The notes under the pieces are model-generated. The model was not told the origin of the DNA and made no database searches. It worked only from the letters and a program-made list of their open reading frames with translations. Positions 18,050 to 27,662 of a DNA stretch of 31,439 nt are shown in pieces. The first letter of the stretch is position 1. The number at the start of each line of letters is the position of its first letter. The stretch lies in contig JAFGGF010000101.1 of assembly GCA_016930735.1 (NCBI GenBank), forward strand, positions 1 through 31,439, given 5' to 3'. Made by a program: the position numbers and the translations under genes. This DNA is from Prolixibacteraceae bacterium (GTDB taxonomy: Bacteria > Bacteroidota > Bacteroidia > Bacteroidales > Prolixibacteraceae).

Positions 18050-18127
18050 AAGTGATACTGCTGAAAATTATAATGAATCAAAACACTTAAAAAATGTCTA
18101 ATTTTTAGTTTAACGACTAACTAACAA

Positions 18128-21103
18128 ATGAAAAGTATGAGGATTATCTACAGAAATCTTAAAATGCTCCTGTTTTTTGTTTCCATTCTCATTTATTCGA
18201 TGAGTTATGCACAACAAAAAACAGTAACAGGTAAGGTTATCGATGAATCAACCAACGAACCTTTACCTGGTGTTTCGATTGTAGTTGTTGGAACTACAAA
18301 CGGAACTGTTACCGACGTTAACGGGGAATACTCTCTTAACGTTGATCAGGGCCAGACACTTTCATTTTCATTTATCGGATACATAACCAAACAGGTTCTT
18401 ATCGGAAGTGAAAGTACAGTAAATGTTGCCCTGGCGATTGATACAGAACAACTTGAAGAAGTTGTTGTAATCGGATATGGTACTGTAAAGAAAGAAGATG
18501 CCACGGGTTCTGTATCAGCTATTAACTCTGATGATTTTAATGTAGGATTGATTACATCGCCTCAGGAACTGGTCTCAGGAAAAATTGCCGGTGTTCAGAT
18601 TACCAACGCTGGTGGTGCACCTGGTGCAGGAGCAACAATTCGCATCAGAGGGGGATCTTCTTTATCAGCAAGTAATGATCCGCTTATTGTAATCGATGGA
18701 GTTCCGGTTGATAACGATGGTATTTCCGGTATGCGAAATCCACTGAGTGCCATTCATCCGAGCGACATTGAAACATTCACGGTTTTAAAAGATGCATCAG
18801 CTACTGCAATTTACGGTTCAAGGGCTTCCAATGGTGTAATCATTATTACCACCAAAAAAGGGAAGAAAGGCTTACCAATGCGTATTACCTACAACGGAAA
18901 TGTTTCTGTAAGTATGAATACCTCACAGGCCGATGTATTCGATGCAAACGGATTCAGAAATCTTTTAAGTGAACGTTATGGATCCGGTTCTGCTGCTGTT
19001 GCATTACTTGGTGATGCCAATACTAACTGGCAGGACGAGATATACAGGGAAGCAATCAGCCATGACCACAACTTAAGTATTACCGGTTCGGTTGCCGACC
19101 AGCCTTACCGGGCATCAGTAGGTTTTACTGATCAACAGGGAGTATTATTGCACTCTGGTTTGAACAGATATACCGGAAGTGTTGGACTGAACCCAACATT
19201 CTTTGACGGGCTACTTTCCATAAATGCAAATTTTAAAGGAATGTATATCCATAATAATTTTTCGAACCAGGGAGCCATTGGTGCTGCAGTAAGTTTTGAC
19301 CCGACACAGCCCATTTATGATGATACCAGCCCCTATGGTGGATATTTTACCTGGAAAAATGTAGATGGATCACCAAATACCCGTTCCGGGTATAACCCGG
19401 TGGCTATGCTGGATCCTAAGTTTACTGATGACCAATCAAATGTTTACAGGGGAATAGGAAACCTTCAGGTTGATTATAAATTTCATTTTCTGCCTGATTT
19501 AAGAGCCAATCTGAACCTTGGGGCCGATTATTCAACAAGTGATGGGTCCTCTTTTACTCCTGAAGATGCACCCTGGTCATATGATCCGGTAAATGGAGGT
19601 GGTAATGACCATACATATACCCAGGATAAGAAAAACGAGTTGCTTGATTTTTACCTTAATTATGTAAAGGAAATTGACGTATTAAACAGCCGCGTTGATG
19701 TTATGGCCGGTTATTCATGGCAGCATTTCTGGAGAGCCGGAACGGATTATAGTCAGAATGTAAGTGGCTCTTTGGTTTATGGCGATACAGATTATGAAAC
19801 AGAAAGTTATCTTGTTTCTTTCTTTGGAAGGTTGAATTATTCATTTATGGATAAATACCTGCTTACCTTTACATTAAGGCAGGATGGCTCATCCCGTTTT
19901 TCACCCGATACAAGATGGGGGACTTTCCCGTCGGCAGCTTTTGCCTGGAAAATGAAAGAAGAAACTTTCCTTAAAAACAGCAATGTTATTTCTGACATGA
20001 AATTAAGGCTGGGTTATGGTATTACTGGTCAGCAAAACATTGGGAACGATTATCCGTATTTGCCAAACTATACCTATAGTGAACCTACTGCCGATATTCA
20101 GTTCGGAAACAATTTTGTAAAAACACTTAGGCCCGAAGGTTACGATGCCAATATTAAGTGGGAAGAAACCACAACTTATAACATTGGCCTTGATTATGGT
20201 TTGTTTAACAACAGGATTAACGGAACATTCGATGCTTACCTTAGAAAAACCAATGATTTAATAAACTTTATTCCGGTACCGGCTGGTACTAATCTGACAA
20301 ACTACATTTTAACCAATGTAGGTGATCTGGAAAATAAAGGGGTTGAATTCTCTATAAATTCTATGATTATCTCACAACAGGATTTATCCTGGGAAGTTGG
20401 ATTTAATATTACTTACAACAAAAATAAAATTACAAAGCTTACTTCTATTGACGATCCTGATTATATCGGGGTTCAAACAGGAGGATTCTCCGGAGGTGTT
20501 GGAAATACTATCCAGATACACAGTGTAGGTTATCCGGCAGGATCATTCTTTGTTTACAGGCAGATTTTTGATGAGAACGGAATGCCGATTGAAGGATTGT
20601 ATGAAGATACAAGCCGTGACGGAATTATTACCAACGACGACAGGTATCGTTATAAAAAAGCTGCTCCCGATGTATTTATGGGGCTTTCAACAAGGCTTAA
20701 CTATAAAAACTGGGATTTTAGCGCTTCTGCAAGGATAAACCTCGGGAACTATGTTTATAATAACAGGTGGTCCGGAACTTCTTACAGCAACCTGTACGAT
20801 TCATCTGGAAGCCTGAGAAATATATCTACCAGTATTGAAAAGGCACCCTTCGAGAATCCGAAATATTTTTCTGATTTCTTTGTTAGGGAAGCTTCTTTCG
20901 GAAGGCTCGATAATGTCAACCTGGGCTATACATTCAAAAATGCATTCGAAGACAAACTGAATATCCGTGTTTTCGGATCAGCTCAGAATGTAATTGTAAT
21001 AACCAATTATGAAGGTTTGGATCCGGAAGTAGCCGATGGTATTGATAACAACATTTATCCGCGTCCAACTGTATTTATGTTAGGTGTAAGTATTGATTAT
21101 TAA
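18128..21103 (+). CDS. susC: SusC-type TonB-dependent maltodextrin transporter
   Basis: The 991-residue outer-membrane importer has a signal peptide (about 1-28, ending SYA). A carboxypeptidase-regulatory-like domain follows (GKVIDESTNEPLPGVSIVVV, about 34-110), then the TonB box EEVVVIGYGT. The plug contains IRIRGGSSLSASNDPLIVID and TVLKDASATAIYGSRASNGV, both SusC hallmarks, and a 22-strand-type barrel makes up the rest, ending MLGVSIDY. It pairs with the SusD protein, which follows after 7 bases. Together they should import maltodextrins across the outer membrane. Substrate is inferred from the GH13, GH65 and GH97 genes around it. It is the first gene of the plus arm and is probably controlled by the LacI operator at 17933-17956. 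Confidence 0.97.
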   Translation: MKSMRIIYRNLKMLLFFVSILIYSMSYAQQKTVTGKVIDESTNEPLPGVSIVVVGTTNGTVTDVNGEYSLNVDQGQTLSFSFIGYITKQVLIGSESTVNVALAIDTEQLEEVVVIGYGTVKKEDATGSVSAINSDDFNVGLITSPQELVSGKIAGVQITNAGGAPGAGATIRIRGGSSLSASNDPLIVIDGVPVDNDGISGMRNPLSAIHPSDIETFTVLKDASATAIYGSRASNGVIIITTKKGKKGLPMRITYNGNVSVSMNTSQADVFDANGFRNLLSERYGSGSAAVALLGDANTNWQDEIYREAISHDHNLSITGSVADQPYRASVGFTDQQGVLLHSGLNRYTGSVGLNPTFFDGLLSINANFKGMYIHNNFSNQGAIGAAVSFDPTQPIYDDTSPYGGYFTWKNVDGSPNTRSGYNPVAMLDPKFTDDQSNVYRGIGNLQVDYKFHFLPDLRANLNLGADYSTSDGSSFTPEDAPWSYDPVNGGGNDHTYTQDKKNELLDFYLNYVKEIDVLNSRVDVMAGYSWQHFWRAGTDYSQNVSGSLVYGDTDYETESYLVSFFGRLNYSFMDKYLLTFTLRQDGSSRFSPDTRWGTFPSAAFAWKMKEETFLKNSNVISDMKLRLGYGITGQQNIGNDYPYLPNYTYSEPTADIQFGNNFVKTLRPEGYDANIKWEETTTYNIGLDYGLFNNRINGTFDAYLRKTNDLINFIPVPAGTNLTNYILTNVGDLENKGVEFSINSMIISQQDLSWEVGFNITYNKNKITKLTSIDDPDYIGVQTGGFSGGVGNTIQIHSVGYPAGSFFVYRQIFDENGMPIEGLYEDTSRDGIITNDDRYRYKKAAPDVFMGLSTRLNYKNWDFSASARINLGNYVYNNRWSGTSYSNLYDSSGSLRNISTSIEKAPFENPKYFSDFFVREASFGRLDNVNLGYTFKNAFEDKLNIRVFGSAQNVIVITNYEGLDPEVADGIDNNIYPRPTVFMLGVSIDY

Positions 21104-21110
21104 TTCTAAA

Positions 21111-23672
21111 ATGAAGATTATCATGAAGAAATATAAAATCATAGTAGTATTGGTAAGTGCAATTATGTTTGTATTTACCGCTTGTGTGAACGACCTCGAT
21201 ACTTTGCCTTTGGATCAGGATGTACTTACTTCAGCTTCGGTTTACAACGACCCTGATAAATACATTAATGTTTTGGCTAAGTTATATGCCGGATTATCTG
21301 TATCAGGTCAGATCGGGCCACATGGTAACAATGACCTTAGTGGTTTGGATGAAGGTTTCGGACAATATTTAAGAGCTTACTGGTATGCCCAGGAAGTAAC
21401 TACCGATGAAGCAATTCTCGGATGGAACGACGGAAACCTTAGGGATTATTTTGAAATGGACTGGGGATCAAACAATGAATTTATCTCCAATATGTATTAC
21501 CGTATTTTCTATCAGATTTCATTATGTAATGAATTTTTGAGGGAAACTACAGAGGCTAAGATGAATGAACGCGGCATTCAGGCTGACAGGCAAACTGAAA
21601 TAATGGGATTCAGGGCCGAAGCCAGGTTCCTTAGAGCAATGAGTTATTATCATGCACTTGATATGTTTGCCAATGTCCCGTTTGTTACTGAAGAAGATGC
21701 TGTTGGATCGTTCTTCCCTGAGCAAATTGCCAGGGCCGACCTTTTCAATTATGTTGAATCTGAATTACTTGAAGTAGAAGGGTTATTGCCAGCTCCCCGT
21801 ACAAATGAATACGGGAGAGCCGACCAGGCAGCAGCATGGATGCTCCTTTCTAAACTTTATCTGAATGCTGAGGTTTACATTGAACAGGAAAAATATTCCG
21901 AAGTTATTACCTATACCAAAAAGGTCATAGATGCCGGTTATACACTGGAAAATAATTACGAATATCTTTTCCTCGCTGATAACAACCTGTCTAATGAAAT
22001 AATTTTCCCGATTACATTTGACGGACTCCGTACCCAAACCTGGGGAGGAACTACATTTATCATTAATGCTGAAGTAGGCGGATCGATGGTTGCTGCCGAT
22101 TACGGTATCAGCGGACCTTGGTCCGGATTAAGGACAATGAAAAGTTTTGTAGGCAAATTCTACAACCTTGAAACACTTAAATCGGCGAAAATGCCGATGA
22201 AAAGTGCCATTATCGCTCCGCGTAAAAGCGTGGCCGATTACCCTGTACTTTATGTTGCCGGTAATTATCAGGCTGCCAGTGGTTATGGCGCAGACTGGTC
22301 ACCGGGTGACGAAAATATAGCAAAACTTGCATCGGTAAACAATGACGGGGTTTATGAAGGATATATTTATTTTGCAAACGATAATGTTGAATTTAAGTTG
22401 CTTAAATCACCTGATTGGATTGAAAATGACACCAATGGCGATCCTGATGCAGGTGGAATGTCAGGCACACTTCAGATTGGTGCCTGGGGTGGAAACAACA
22501 TCAAAGTTGCTGAAAAAGGATTTTACAGGATCATAGCAGATTTTAATGCCGCTACATATTCTGTTACTAAAACTGATTGGGGTTTAATCGGGAGTGGAAC
22601 TCCCGGAGGATGGGACTCTGATACAAATTTATTGTTCAATCCTGATACAAAAGCCTGGACCGGTGTGATGGATCTGACAGCAAATGAAGTAAAATTCCGT
22701 GCCAACGATGGCTGGGATATTAACCTTGGCGACAATGGCGGCGATGGAACACTTGAATATAACGGTGCAAATATTGCAATCCAGGAATCAGGAGAATACC
22801 TCGTGAATCTTTACCTGGGAACTCCCGATTATACTTATACCATTGAGAAAAACAGCACAATGGATATGTGGGGCCTTATTGGAAGTGCTACTCCGTCAGG
22901 ATGGGATTCTGATATTAATATGGTTTACAATGAAGATAATGGTACATGGTCGCTTCTGATAGATCTGAAAGTCGGAGAGGTTAAATTCCGTGCCAACGAC
23001 AGTTGGTTCTACAACCTTGGTGATAACGAAGGCGACGGCACTCTCGAAAGAGATGGTGGAAACATTGTCATTACAACTCCCGGTAAATATTTATTTATCC
23101 TCGATCCTGAAAATCTTACCTATGTTATGGAAGGTTATATCGACCACAGGGCTATGTTCTATACCGATGGACAAAACCTTGATATTGAAGATCCTTTCCT
23201 GTTTACCGATGGATGGGCAATTACCAAATTTAAAAATGTCACTAGAGATGGTGTTCGTGGTTCACATCAAACCCATTGCGATACCGACTTTCCAATGTTC
23301 CGTCTTGCAGATGCATATTTGATGTATGCAGAAGCAGTACTCAGAGGCGGATCAGGAGGTGATATGGGAACTGCACTTCAGTATGTTAATCTGGTGAGAG
23401 AACGTGCTTACGGGAATTCAAATGGAAATATTACCCAGGGAGACCTGAACCTTGATTTCATCCTGGATGAAAGGGCACGTGAACTGTATTGGGAATGTAG
23501 CCGTCGTACTGACCTGATCCGTTTCGGTAAATTCAGCGGAGGTGATTATATATGGCAATGGAAAGGTGCTGTTCAGGAAGGAAAAGCTATTGATGCTAAA
23601 TATGACCTGTTCCCGATACCGGCTTCCGATGTTGTTGCTAATATCAATCTCGTACAGAATCCGGGTTATTAA
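21111..23672 (+). CDS. susD: SusD lipoprotein with three inserted starch-binding-type modules
   Basis: I use the ATG at 21111, 7 bases after the susC stop; reading further upstream needs a TTG at 21093, and an ATG at 21123 is also possible. Numbering below is from 21093. A lipobox ends at Cys31 (FVFTAC). The SusD helical fold covers about 32-380 (including MGFRAEARFLRAMSYYHAL at 171-189) and about 683-859 (including MFRLADAYLMYAEAVLRGG and FPIPASD). Between them, about 300 residues form three beta-rich modules: about 383-493, 494-585 and 590-679. The last two share GWDSD, EVKFRAND and NLGDN and agree at about 47 of 78 aligned positions. They resemble the glycan-binding repeats of SusE/SusF proteins. 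Canonical SusD has no such insert. The protein should cap SusC and bind alpha-glucan, with extra binding sites from the insert. Confidence 0.93.
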   Translation: MKIIMKKYKIIVVLVSAIMFVFTACVNDLDTLPLDQDVLTSASVYNDPDKYINVLAKLYAGLSVSGQIGPHGNNDLSGLDEGFGQYLRAYWYAQEVTTDEAILGWNDGNLRDYFEMDWGSNNEFISNMYYRIFYQISLCNEFLRETTEAKMNERGIQADRQTEIMGFRAEARFLRAMSYYHALDMFANVPFVTEEDAVGSFFPEQIARADLFNYVESELLEVEGLLPAPRTNEYGRADQAAAWMLLSKLYLNAEVYIEQEKYSEVITYTKKVIDAGYTLENNYEYLFLADNNLSNEIIFPITFDGLRTQTWGGTTFIINAEVGGSMVAADYGISGPWSGLRTMKSFVGKFYNLETLKSAKMPMKSAIIAPRKSVADYPVLYVAGNYQAASGYGADWSPGDENIAKLASVNNDGVYEGYIYFANDNVEFKLLKSPDWIENDTNGDPDAGGMSGTLQIGAWGGNNIKVAEKGFYRIIADFNAATYSVTKTDWGLIGSGTPGGWDSDTNLLFNPDTKAWTGVMDLTANEVKFRANDGWDINLGDNGGDGTLEYNGANIAIQESGEYLVNLYLGTPDYTYTIEKNSTMDMWGLIGSATPSGWDSDINMVYNEDNGTWSLLIDLKVGEVKFRANDSWFYNLGDNEGDGTLERDGGNIVITTPGKYLFILDPENLTYVMEGYIDHRAMFYTDGQNLDIEDPFLFTDGWAITKFKNVTRDGVRGSHQTHCDTDFPMFRLADAYLMYAEAVLRGGSGGDMGTALQYVNLVRERAYGNSNGNITQGDLNLDFILDERARELYWECSRRTDLIRFGKFSGGDYIWQWKGAVQEGKAIDAKYDLFPIPASDVVANINLVQNPGY

Positions 23673-23693
23673 TCAACTCAAAAATCAAGCGAA

Positions 23694-24806
23694 ATGAAAA
23701 AGATAATAATATTATTTATCGCATTAATTGGATTGTTCACATTTCATTCTTGTGAAGAATTTGAAACTGAACCTGTAATCAAATACCTGGGGGTACCTAA
23801 CTTATCATATACAGGTTCTTCAAGCATGTTACTATCTCAGGAAACTGCCAATGATGTGGCATTTAGTTTAAGCTGGTCTACTGCCGATTTTGGTTATTAT
23901 GCAGCGGTGAACTATAGTGTTCAGTTAGGAATTGCAGGTACATCGTTTGGCACTGTGCGTGAGTTATCTACAACAAGTGCATTAAATTACAGCATTACTG
24001 TTGGAGGGTTGAATGACGTGTTAACCATGTTGGAACAGACTCCTGATGCCCCTGTAGATCTGGAATTACGACTGAAATGTTTCGTAAGTGATAACACAGA
24101 ACCACAGTATTCAAAGGTAATCTCATTTACAGCTGTTCCGTATTCTGTTAAATTGCCTCCGATTTATTTATTGGGAGATGCAACAGATCCGGGATGGGAT
24201 AATGTGAATGCTCTGCCGGCTCCTTATATGAGCCCGGGCGTTTACGGTATAGTAGCCCATTTGAAAGCCGGGGCTTATATTAAATTTATTAAAACACTTG
24301 GAGCCTGGGCACCTCAATGGGGAACCGATGCAAATGGAACCAATACAGGAGGTAATCTTGTATACAGACCGGATGAAGCTACCGCTGACCCACCTGCAAT
24401 CCCATCACCTGATGTGGAAGGCGATTACAGGGTTGTGGCTAATATTGATAATCTGACCTATGTGGTTTATCCGATACCGGATGTTGTTTACCTTGTAGGA
24501 GGAGCAACAACAGTCGGCTGGGATGCTGCAAATGCGATTGCCTTTACAAAAGATGGCGTAGGTAAATATTCATTAACAACCGAATTGTCGGTAGGAAATG
24601 GAGGTATGAAAATTCTTGCCAGCCAGGGAGCCTGGGCACCACAATGGGGTGCTCCTGATGGTTCTTCTCCTGTATTTGGCAAGCTTGTCTACCGTGCTAC
24701 TGAAGCCAATCCTGATCCTCCACAGATTCCGGAACCAAGTATAGCCGGAACCTATAAAATCGTAGTTGATTTTACGGAGAATACTTATACGATGACAAAA
24801 CAATAA
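23694..24806 (+). CDS. susE: SusE-like surface glycan-binding lipoprotein
   Basis: The 370-residue lipoprotein has its lipobox ending at Cys20 (FTFHSC). An N-terminal SusE-type Ig-like domain (about 25-150, with LSWSTADFGYYAAVNYSVQL) is followed by two tandem starch-binding-type modules at about 155-258 and 263-369. The modules repeat the pattern of a GDATDPGWDN or GGATTVGWDA start, a GAWAPQWG motif (203-210 and 312-319) and a LVYR...ADPPAIP-like strand. The two tryptophans of WAPQW are good candidates for stacking on glucose. It lies 21 bases after susD and is the last gene before a strong terminator. Its role is to hold starch or maltodextrin at the cell surface. The SusE label reflects the domain layout; SusF is closely similar but usually has more modules. 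Confidence 0.92.
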   Translation: MKKIIILFIALIGLFTFHSCEEFETEPVIKYLGVPNLSYTGSSSMLLSQETANDVAFSLSWSTADFGYYAAVNYSVQLGIAGTSFGTVRELSTTSALNYSITVGGLNDVLTMLEQTPDAPVDLELRLKCFVSDNTEPQYSKVISFTAVPYSVKLPPIYLLGDATDPGWDNVNALPAPYMSPGVYGIVAHLKAGAYIKFIKTLGAWAPQWGTDANGTNTGGNLVYRPDEATADPPAIPSPDVEGDYRVVANIDNLTYVVYPIPDVVYLVGGATTVGWDAANAIAFTKDGVGKYSLTTELSVGNGGMKILASQGAWAPQWGAPDGSSPVFGKLVYRATEANPDPPQIPEPSIAGTYKIVVDFTENTYTMTKQ

Positions 24807-24816
24807 TCTTACTATT

Positions 24817-24854
24817 AAACAAATAGCGTAGGTTTCTACGCTATTTGTTTTTTT
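24817..24854 (+). terminator. Strong intrinsic terminator between susE and GH13
   Basis: AAACAAATAGCGTAG (24817-24831) pairs perfectly with CTACGCTATTTGTTT (24836-24850), a 15-bp stem with the loop GTTT, followed by a run of seven T at 24848-24854. It lies 11 bases after the susE stop and only 17 bases before the GH13 start codon. Confidence 0.9.
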
Positions 24855-24871
24855 AATATCTGAAATTAATA

Positions 24872-27604
24872 ATGTACAAACTATTTTTGTTTGTAATAAT
24901 TCTGTGTGTTGCTTCTGGTGCCAATTCACAGATTACAACAAGCCCGGCACTGCCCACAGCTTCAGGTAGTGTAAAAATAACTTTCGACTCATCAAAAGAA
25001 ACCAGATTAGGGTATTATACCGGAGATCTATATACCCACACCGGAGTAAAAATAGAAGGGGATAACGACTGGCAACATGTTATCGGAACCTGGGGCAATA
25101 ATTCAGTTCAACCCAAATTAACTTATCTGGGAAACGGAATTTATGAACTGGAAATTGAACCGGATATTAATTCTTTTTATTCAGTCGGGGAAAATGAAAA
25201 AGTCTTACAACTTGCCTTTGTTTTCCGGTCAGCTGATGCTTCAAAACAAACCAACGACCTTTTTGTAAATGTTTACGAAGAAGGATTGGTAGTTGAAATT
25301 GCGGAACCTTCAAACAATTCCATTCTGTTAAAAAATAATGCCGTTACAATAACCGCCAATTCTTCAGTTTCGGCTTCTTTAAAACTTTTGTTAAATGAAA
25401 CAGTATTAACCCAAACAAACGGATTTTCAGTTTCAACAACAAAAACCTTTACCGAAGCAGGTAATTTCTGGCTGGTTGCCCAGGCAGAAGCTTCAGGCGA
25501 AACAGTTTATGACTCGGTTTATATTTGTGTGAAAGAAGATGTTGTTAATGCAACTAAGCCGGTTGCTTACCGGAAAGGTATTAATTACCCGGATGACCAT
25601 TCAGCTGCCCTTGTACTGTGGGCACCCGGAAAGGAATTTGTTTTTGCAGTTGGTGATTTTTCCGGATGGAAACCAAAAAATGAATTCCAGATGAAAAAAG
25701 ACGGTGATTATTTTTGGACTGAAATTGAAAACCTTGAAAAAGGAAAAGAATATGCCTTCCAGTATTTTATCGATAATGAAATAAAAATAGCTGATCCTTA
25801 TACTGAAAAAATTCTGGATCCCTGGAACGATAAATGGATCAGTCCTGAAACTTATCCCGGATTAATGGAATACCCTGAAGGAAAGGCTGAAGGAATTGTT
25901 TCTGTTTTACAAACCGGGCAGGAAGGATACCATTGGGAAGTTACCGGTTTTAATCCGGGTCCAAAAGATCAGATGATTATTTATGAATTACTGGTTCGCG
26001 ATTTTACTGAAGAACATACATACCAATCGGTTATAGAAAAGTTGGATTATCTGGAAGATTTACGGATTAATGTCCTTGAGTTGATGCCCGTAAATGAATT
26101 TGAAGGAAATTCAAGCTGGGGATATAATACATCGTTTTATTTTGCCCCCGACAAATATTACGGACCAAAAAACAACCTGAAGAAATTAATTGATGAATGC
26201 CATAAAAGAGGAATAGCCGTTGTGTTGGATATGGTTTTAAACCATAGTTACGGCCAAAGCCCCTTTGTTCAAATGTACATGGATAACTGGGTTGTAACCG
26301 AAGATAATCCATGGTATAACCAGGAGAGCAATTTCCAGAATACTTCGTTACAGTTTGGATTCGATTTTAATCATGAAAGTGAAGCTACAAGGGAACTGGT
26401 TGACAGTGTAAATTCATTCTGGATGAATGAATACAAAGTGGATGGTTTCCGGTTCGATTTTACCAAAGGATTTTCAAATACTCCTTACGGCTCATCAAGC
26501 TGGGGGAGCGAATATGATGCTGCCAGGATTAACAACCTGAAACGGATGACGGATGAAATACGGAACCGAAAGGAAGATGCCATAATCATTTTTGAACATT
26601 TAGCCTATAATTCCGAAGAAACTGTATTGGCTGATTATGGTATTTTGCTTTGGGGAAATATGAATTATAATTACGGTGAAGCTGCAAAGGGAAATGCAGG
26701 TAATTCAGATTTAACTCCTGGATTATATACCTCACGTTACTGGAAAGAGCCAAATTTAGTAACTTATATGGAAAGCCACGATGAGGAAAGGATTACATAC
26801 AACTGCCTGCAAGGCGGAAAGGTTGAGGGTGGATATTCGGTAAAAGAACTTTCGAATGCACTTGACCGGATGGAACTGGCATCGGTGTTTCTGATCCCAT
26901 TACCTGGCCCTAAAATGATCTGGCAATTTGGCGAACGTGGTTACGACCAGTCTATCAACAGCTATGGGGGAAGGCTCAATGAAAAACCACCATTCTGGGA
27001 ATACCTTGACAACCAGGATCGTTTGGATTTATTCAGTACAGTTGCTAAACTAAATTTCCTGAAACAGAACTATGAAGAATTTACGCCTCAGGTCTTTACT
27101 TCACATCTCGACGGTGAAATAAAATGGTTCAAATTGAATTCAGGAAGTAACCATGTTTTTGTTTTAGGAAACTTCAGTACTCATGAAATTACTTCAACTT
27201 TGTCATTTTCTGTGATGGGATTGTGGCATGAATATTTTTCAAAAGCAACAATAAATGTGAATATACCACCGCAGAATTTAACACTGGCCCCGGGTGAGTA
27301 CAGGTTATATTCCACACGTGAACTGGAAGACCCTGAAATTAAAACGAACACGAATACGATACAAAATATCAATTCAGGAATATATATTTATCCGAATCCG
27401 GCTGAAGATTTTATTACTATTCAAACCAAAGAATTTTTTAAACGTATTGAAGTTTATTCCACTTCCGGCAATATTGTTTTTAAATCTGAAAATCAACCTT
27501 TAAAAAAATTAACTCTTAATACAAGTAAATATTCACCGGGAATATATTTGGTTCGCGCAGAATCAGATTCTAAGATTTCTACCGGGAAGTTTATAATCCG
27601 ATAA
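24872..27604 (+). CDS. T9SS-secreted multidomain GH13 alpha-amylase
   Basis: This 910-residue secreted enzyme has a signal peptide (1-19, ending ANS). Two N-terminal beta domains (about 21-137 and 140-222) include a starch-binding-like first domain. A CBM48-like domain (about 235-320, with LWAPGKEFVFAVGDFSGW) precedes the GH13 barrel (about 365-735). Region I is DMVLNH (453-458), region II is GFRFDF with nucleophile Asp529, region III is IIFEHL with Glu575, and region IV is ESHDEER with Asp637. The last 75 residues or so (about 836-910, starting IYIYPNPAEDFITI and ending TGKFIIR) are a type A type IX secretion sorting domain. It should therefore be exported to the surface or medium as the extracellular amylase of the locus. 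It is probably expressed by read-through of the terminator just upstream; I see no good promoter in the 65-base gap. Confidence 0.94.
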   Translation: MYKLFLFVIILCVASGANSQITTSPALPTASGSVKITFDSSKETRLGYYTGDLYTHTGVKIEGDNDWQHVIGTWGNNSVQPKLTYLGNGIYELEIEPDINSFYSVGENEKVLQLAFVFRSADASKQTNDLFVNVYEEGLVVEIAEPSNNSILLKNNAVTITANSSVSASLKLLLNETVLTQTNGFSVSTTKTFTEAGNFWLVAQAEASGETVYDSVYICVKEDVVNATKPVAYRKGINYPDDHSAALVLWAPGKEFVFAVGDFSGWKPKNEFQMKKDGDYFWTEIENLEKGKEYAFQYFIDNEIKIADPYTEKILDPWNDKWISPETYPGLMEYPEGKAEGIVSVLQTGQEGYHWEVTGFNPGPKDQMIIYELLVRDFTEEHTYQSVIEKLDYLEDLRINVLELMPVNEFEGNSSWGYNTSFYFAPDKYYGPKNNLKKLIDECHKRGIAVVLDMVLNHSYGQSPFVQMYMDNWVVTEDNPWYNQESNFQNTSLQFGFDFNHESEATRELVDSVNSFWMNEYKVDGFRFDFTKGFSNTPYGSSSWGSEYDAARINNLKRMTDEIRNRKEDAIIIFEHLAYNSEETVLADYGILLWGNMNYNYGEAAKGNAGNSDLTPGLYTSRYWKEPNLVTYMESHDEERITYNCLQGGKVEGGYSVKELSNALDRMELASVFLIPLPGPKMIWQFGERGYDQSINSYGGRLNEKPPFWEYLDNQDRLDLFSTVAKLNFLKQNYEEFTPQVFTSHLDGEIKWFKLNSGSNHVFVLGNFSTHEITSTLSFSVMGLWHEYFSKATINVNIPPQNLTLAPGEYRLYSTRELEDPEIKTNTNTIQNINSGIYIYPNPAEDFITIQTKEFFKRIEVYSTSGNIVFKSENQPLKKLTLNTSKYSPGIYLVRAESDSKISTGKFIIR

Positions 27605-27628
27605 CGTAGGTGTTTAGTTAGGGAGATT

Positions 27629-27662
27629 AAAAACCGGAAGTGTCATGCTTCCGGTTTTTTTT
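27629..27662 (+). terminator. Intrinsic terminator after the T9SS GH13
   Basis: CCGGAAG (27634-27640) and CTTCCGG (27648-27654) form a 7-bp GC-rich stem, extended by A-T pairs, with a 7-base loop and a run of eight T afterwards. It lies about 25 bases after the GH13 stop. The sequence just before it, TTTAGTTAGGGAG, resembles the TTAGG/TTAGT units beside the terminator at 9077-9107. Confidence 0.9.

Noticed and set aside
21093..21110. Upstream TTG start for SusD overlapping the susC stop
   Set aside because: ATG codons at 21111 and 21123 give a cleaner lipoprotein signal and are the more usual start; the TTG adds only six residues of no evident value.
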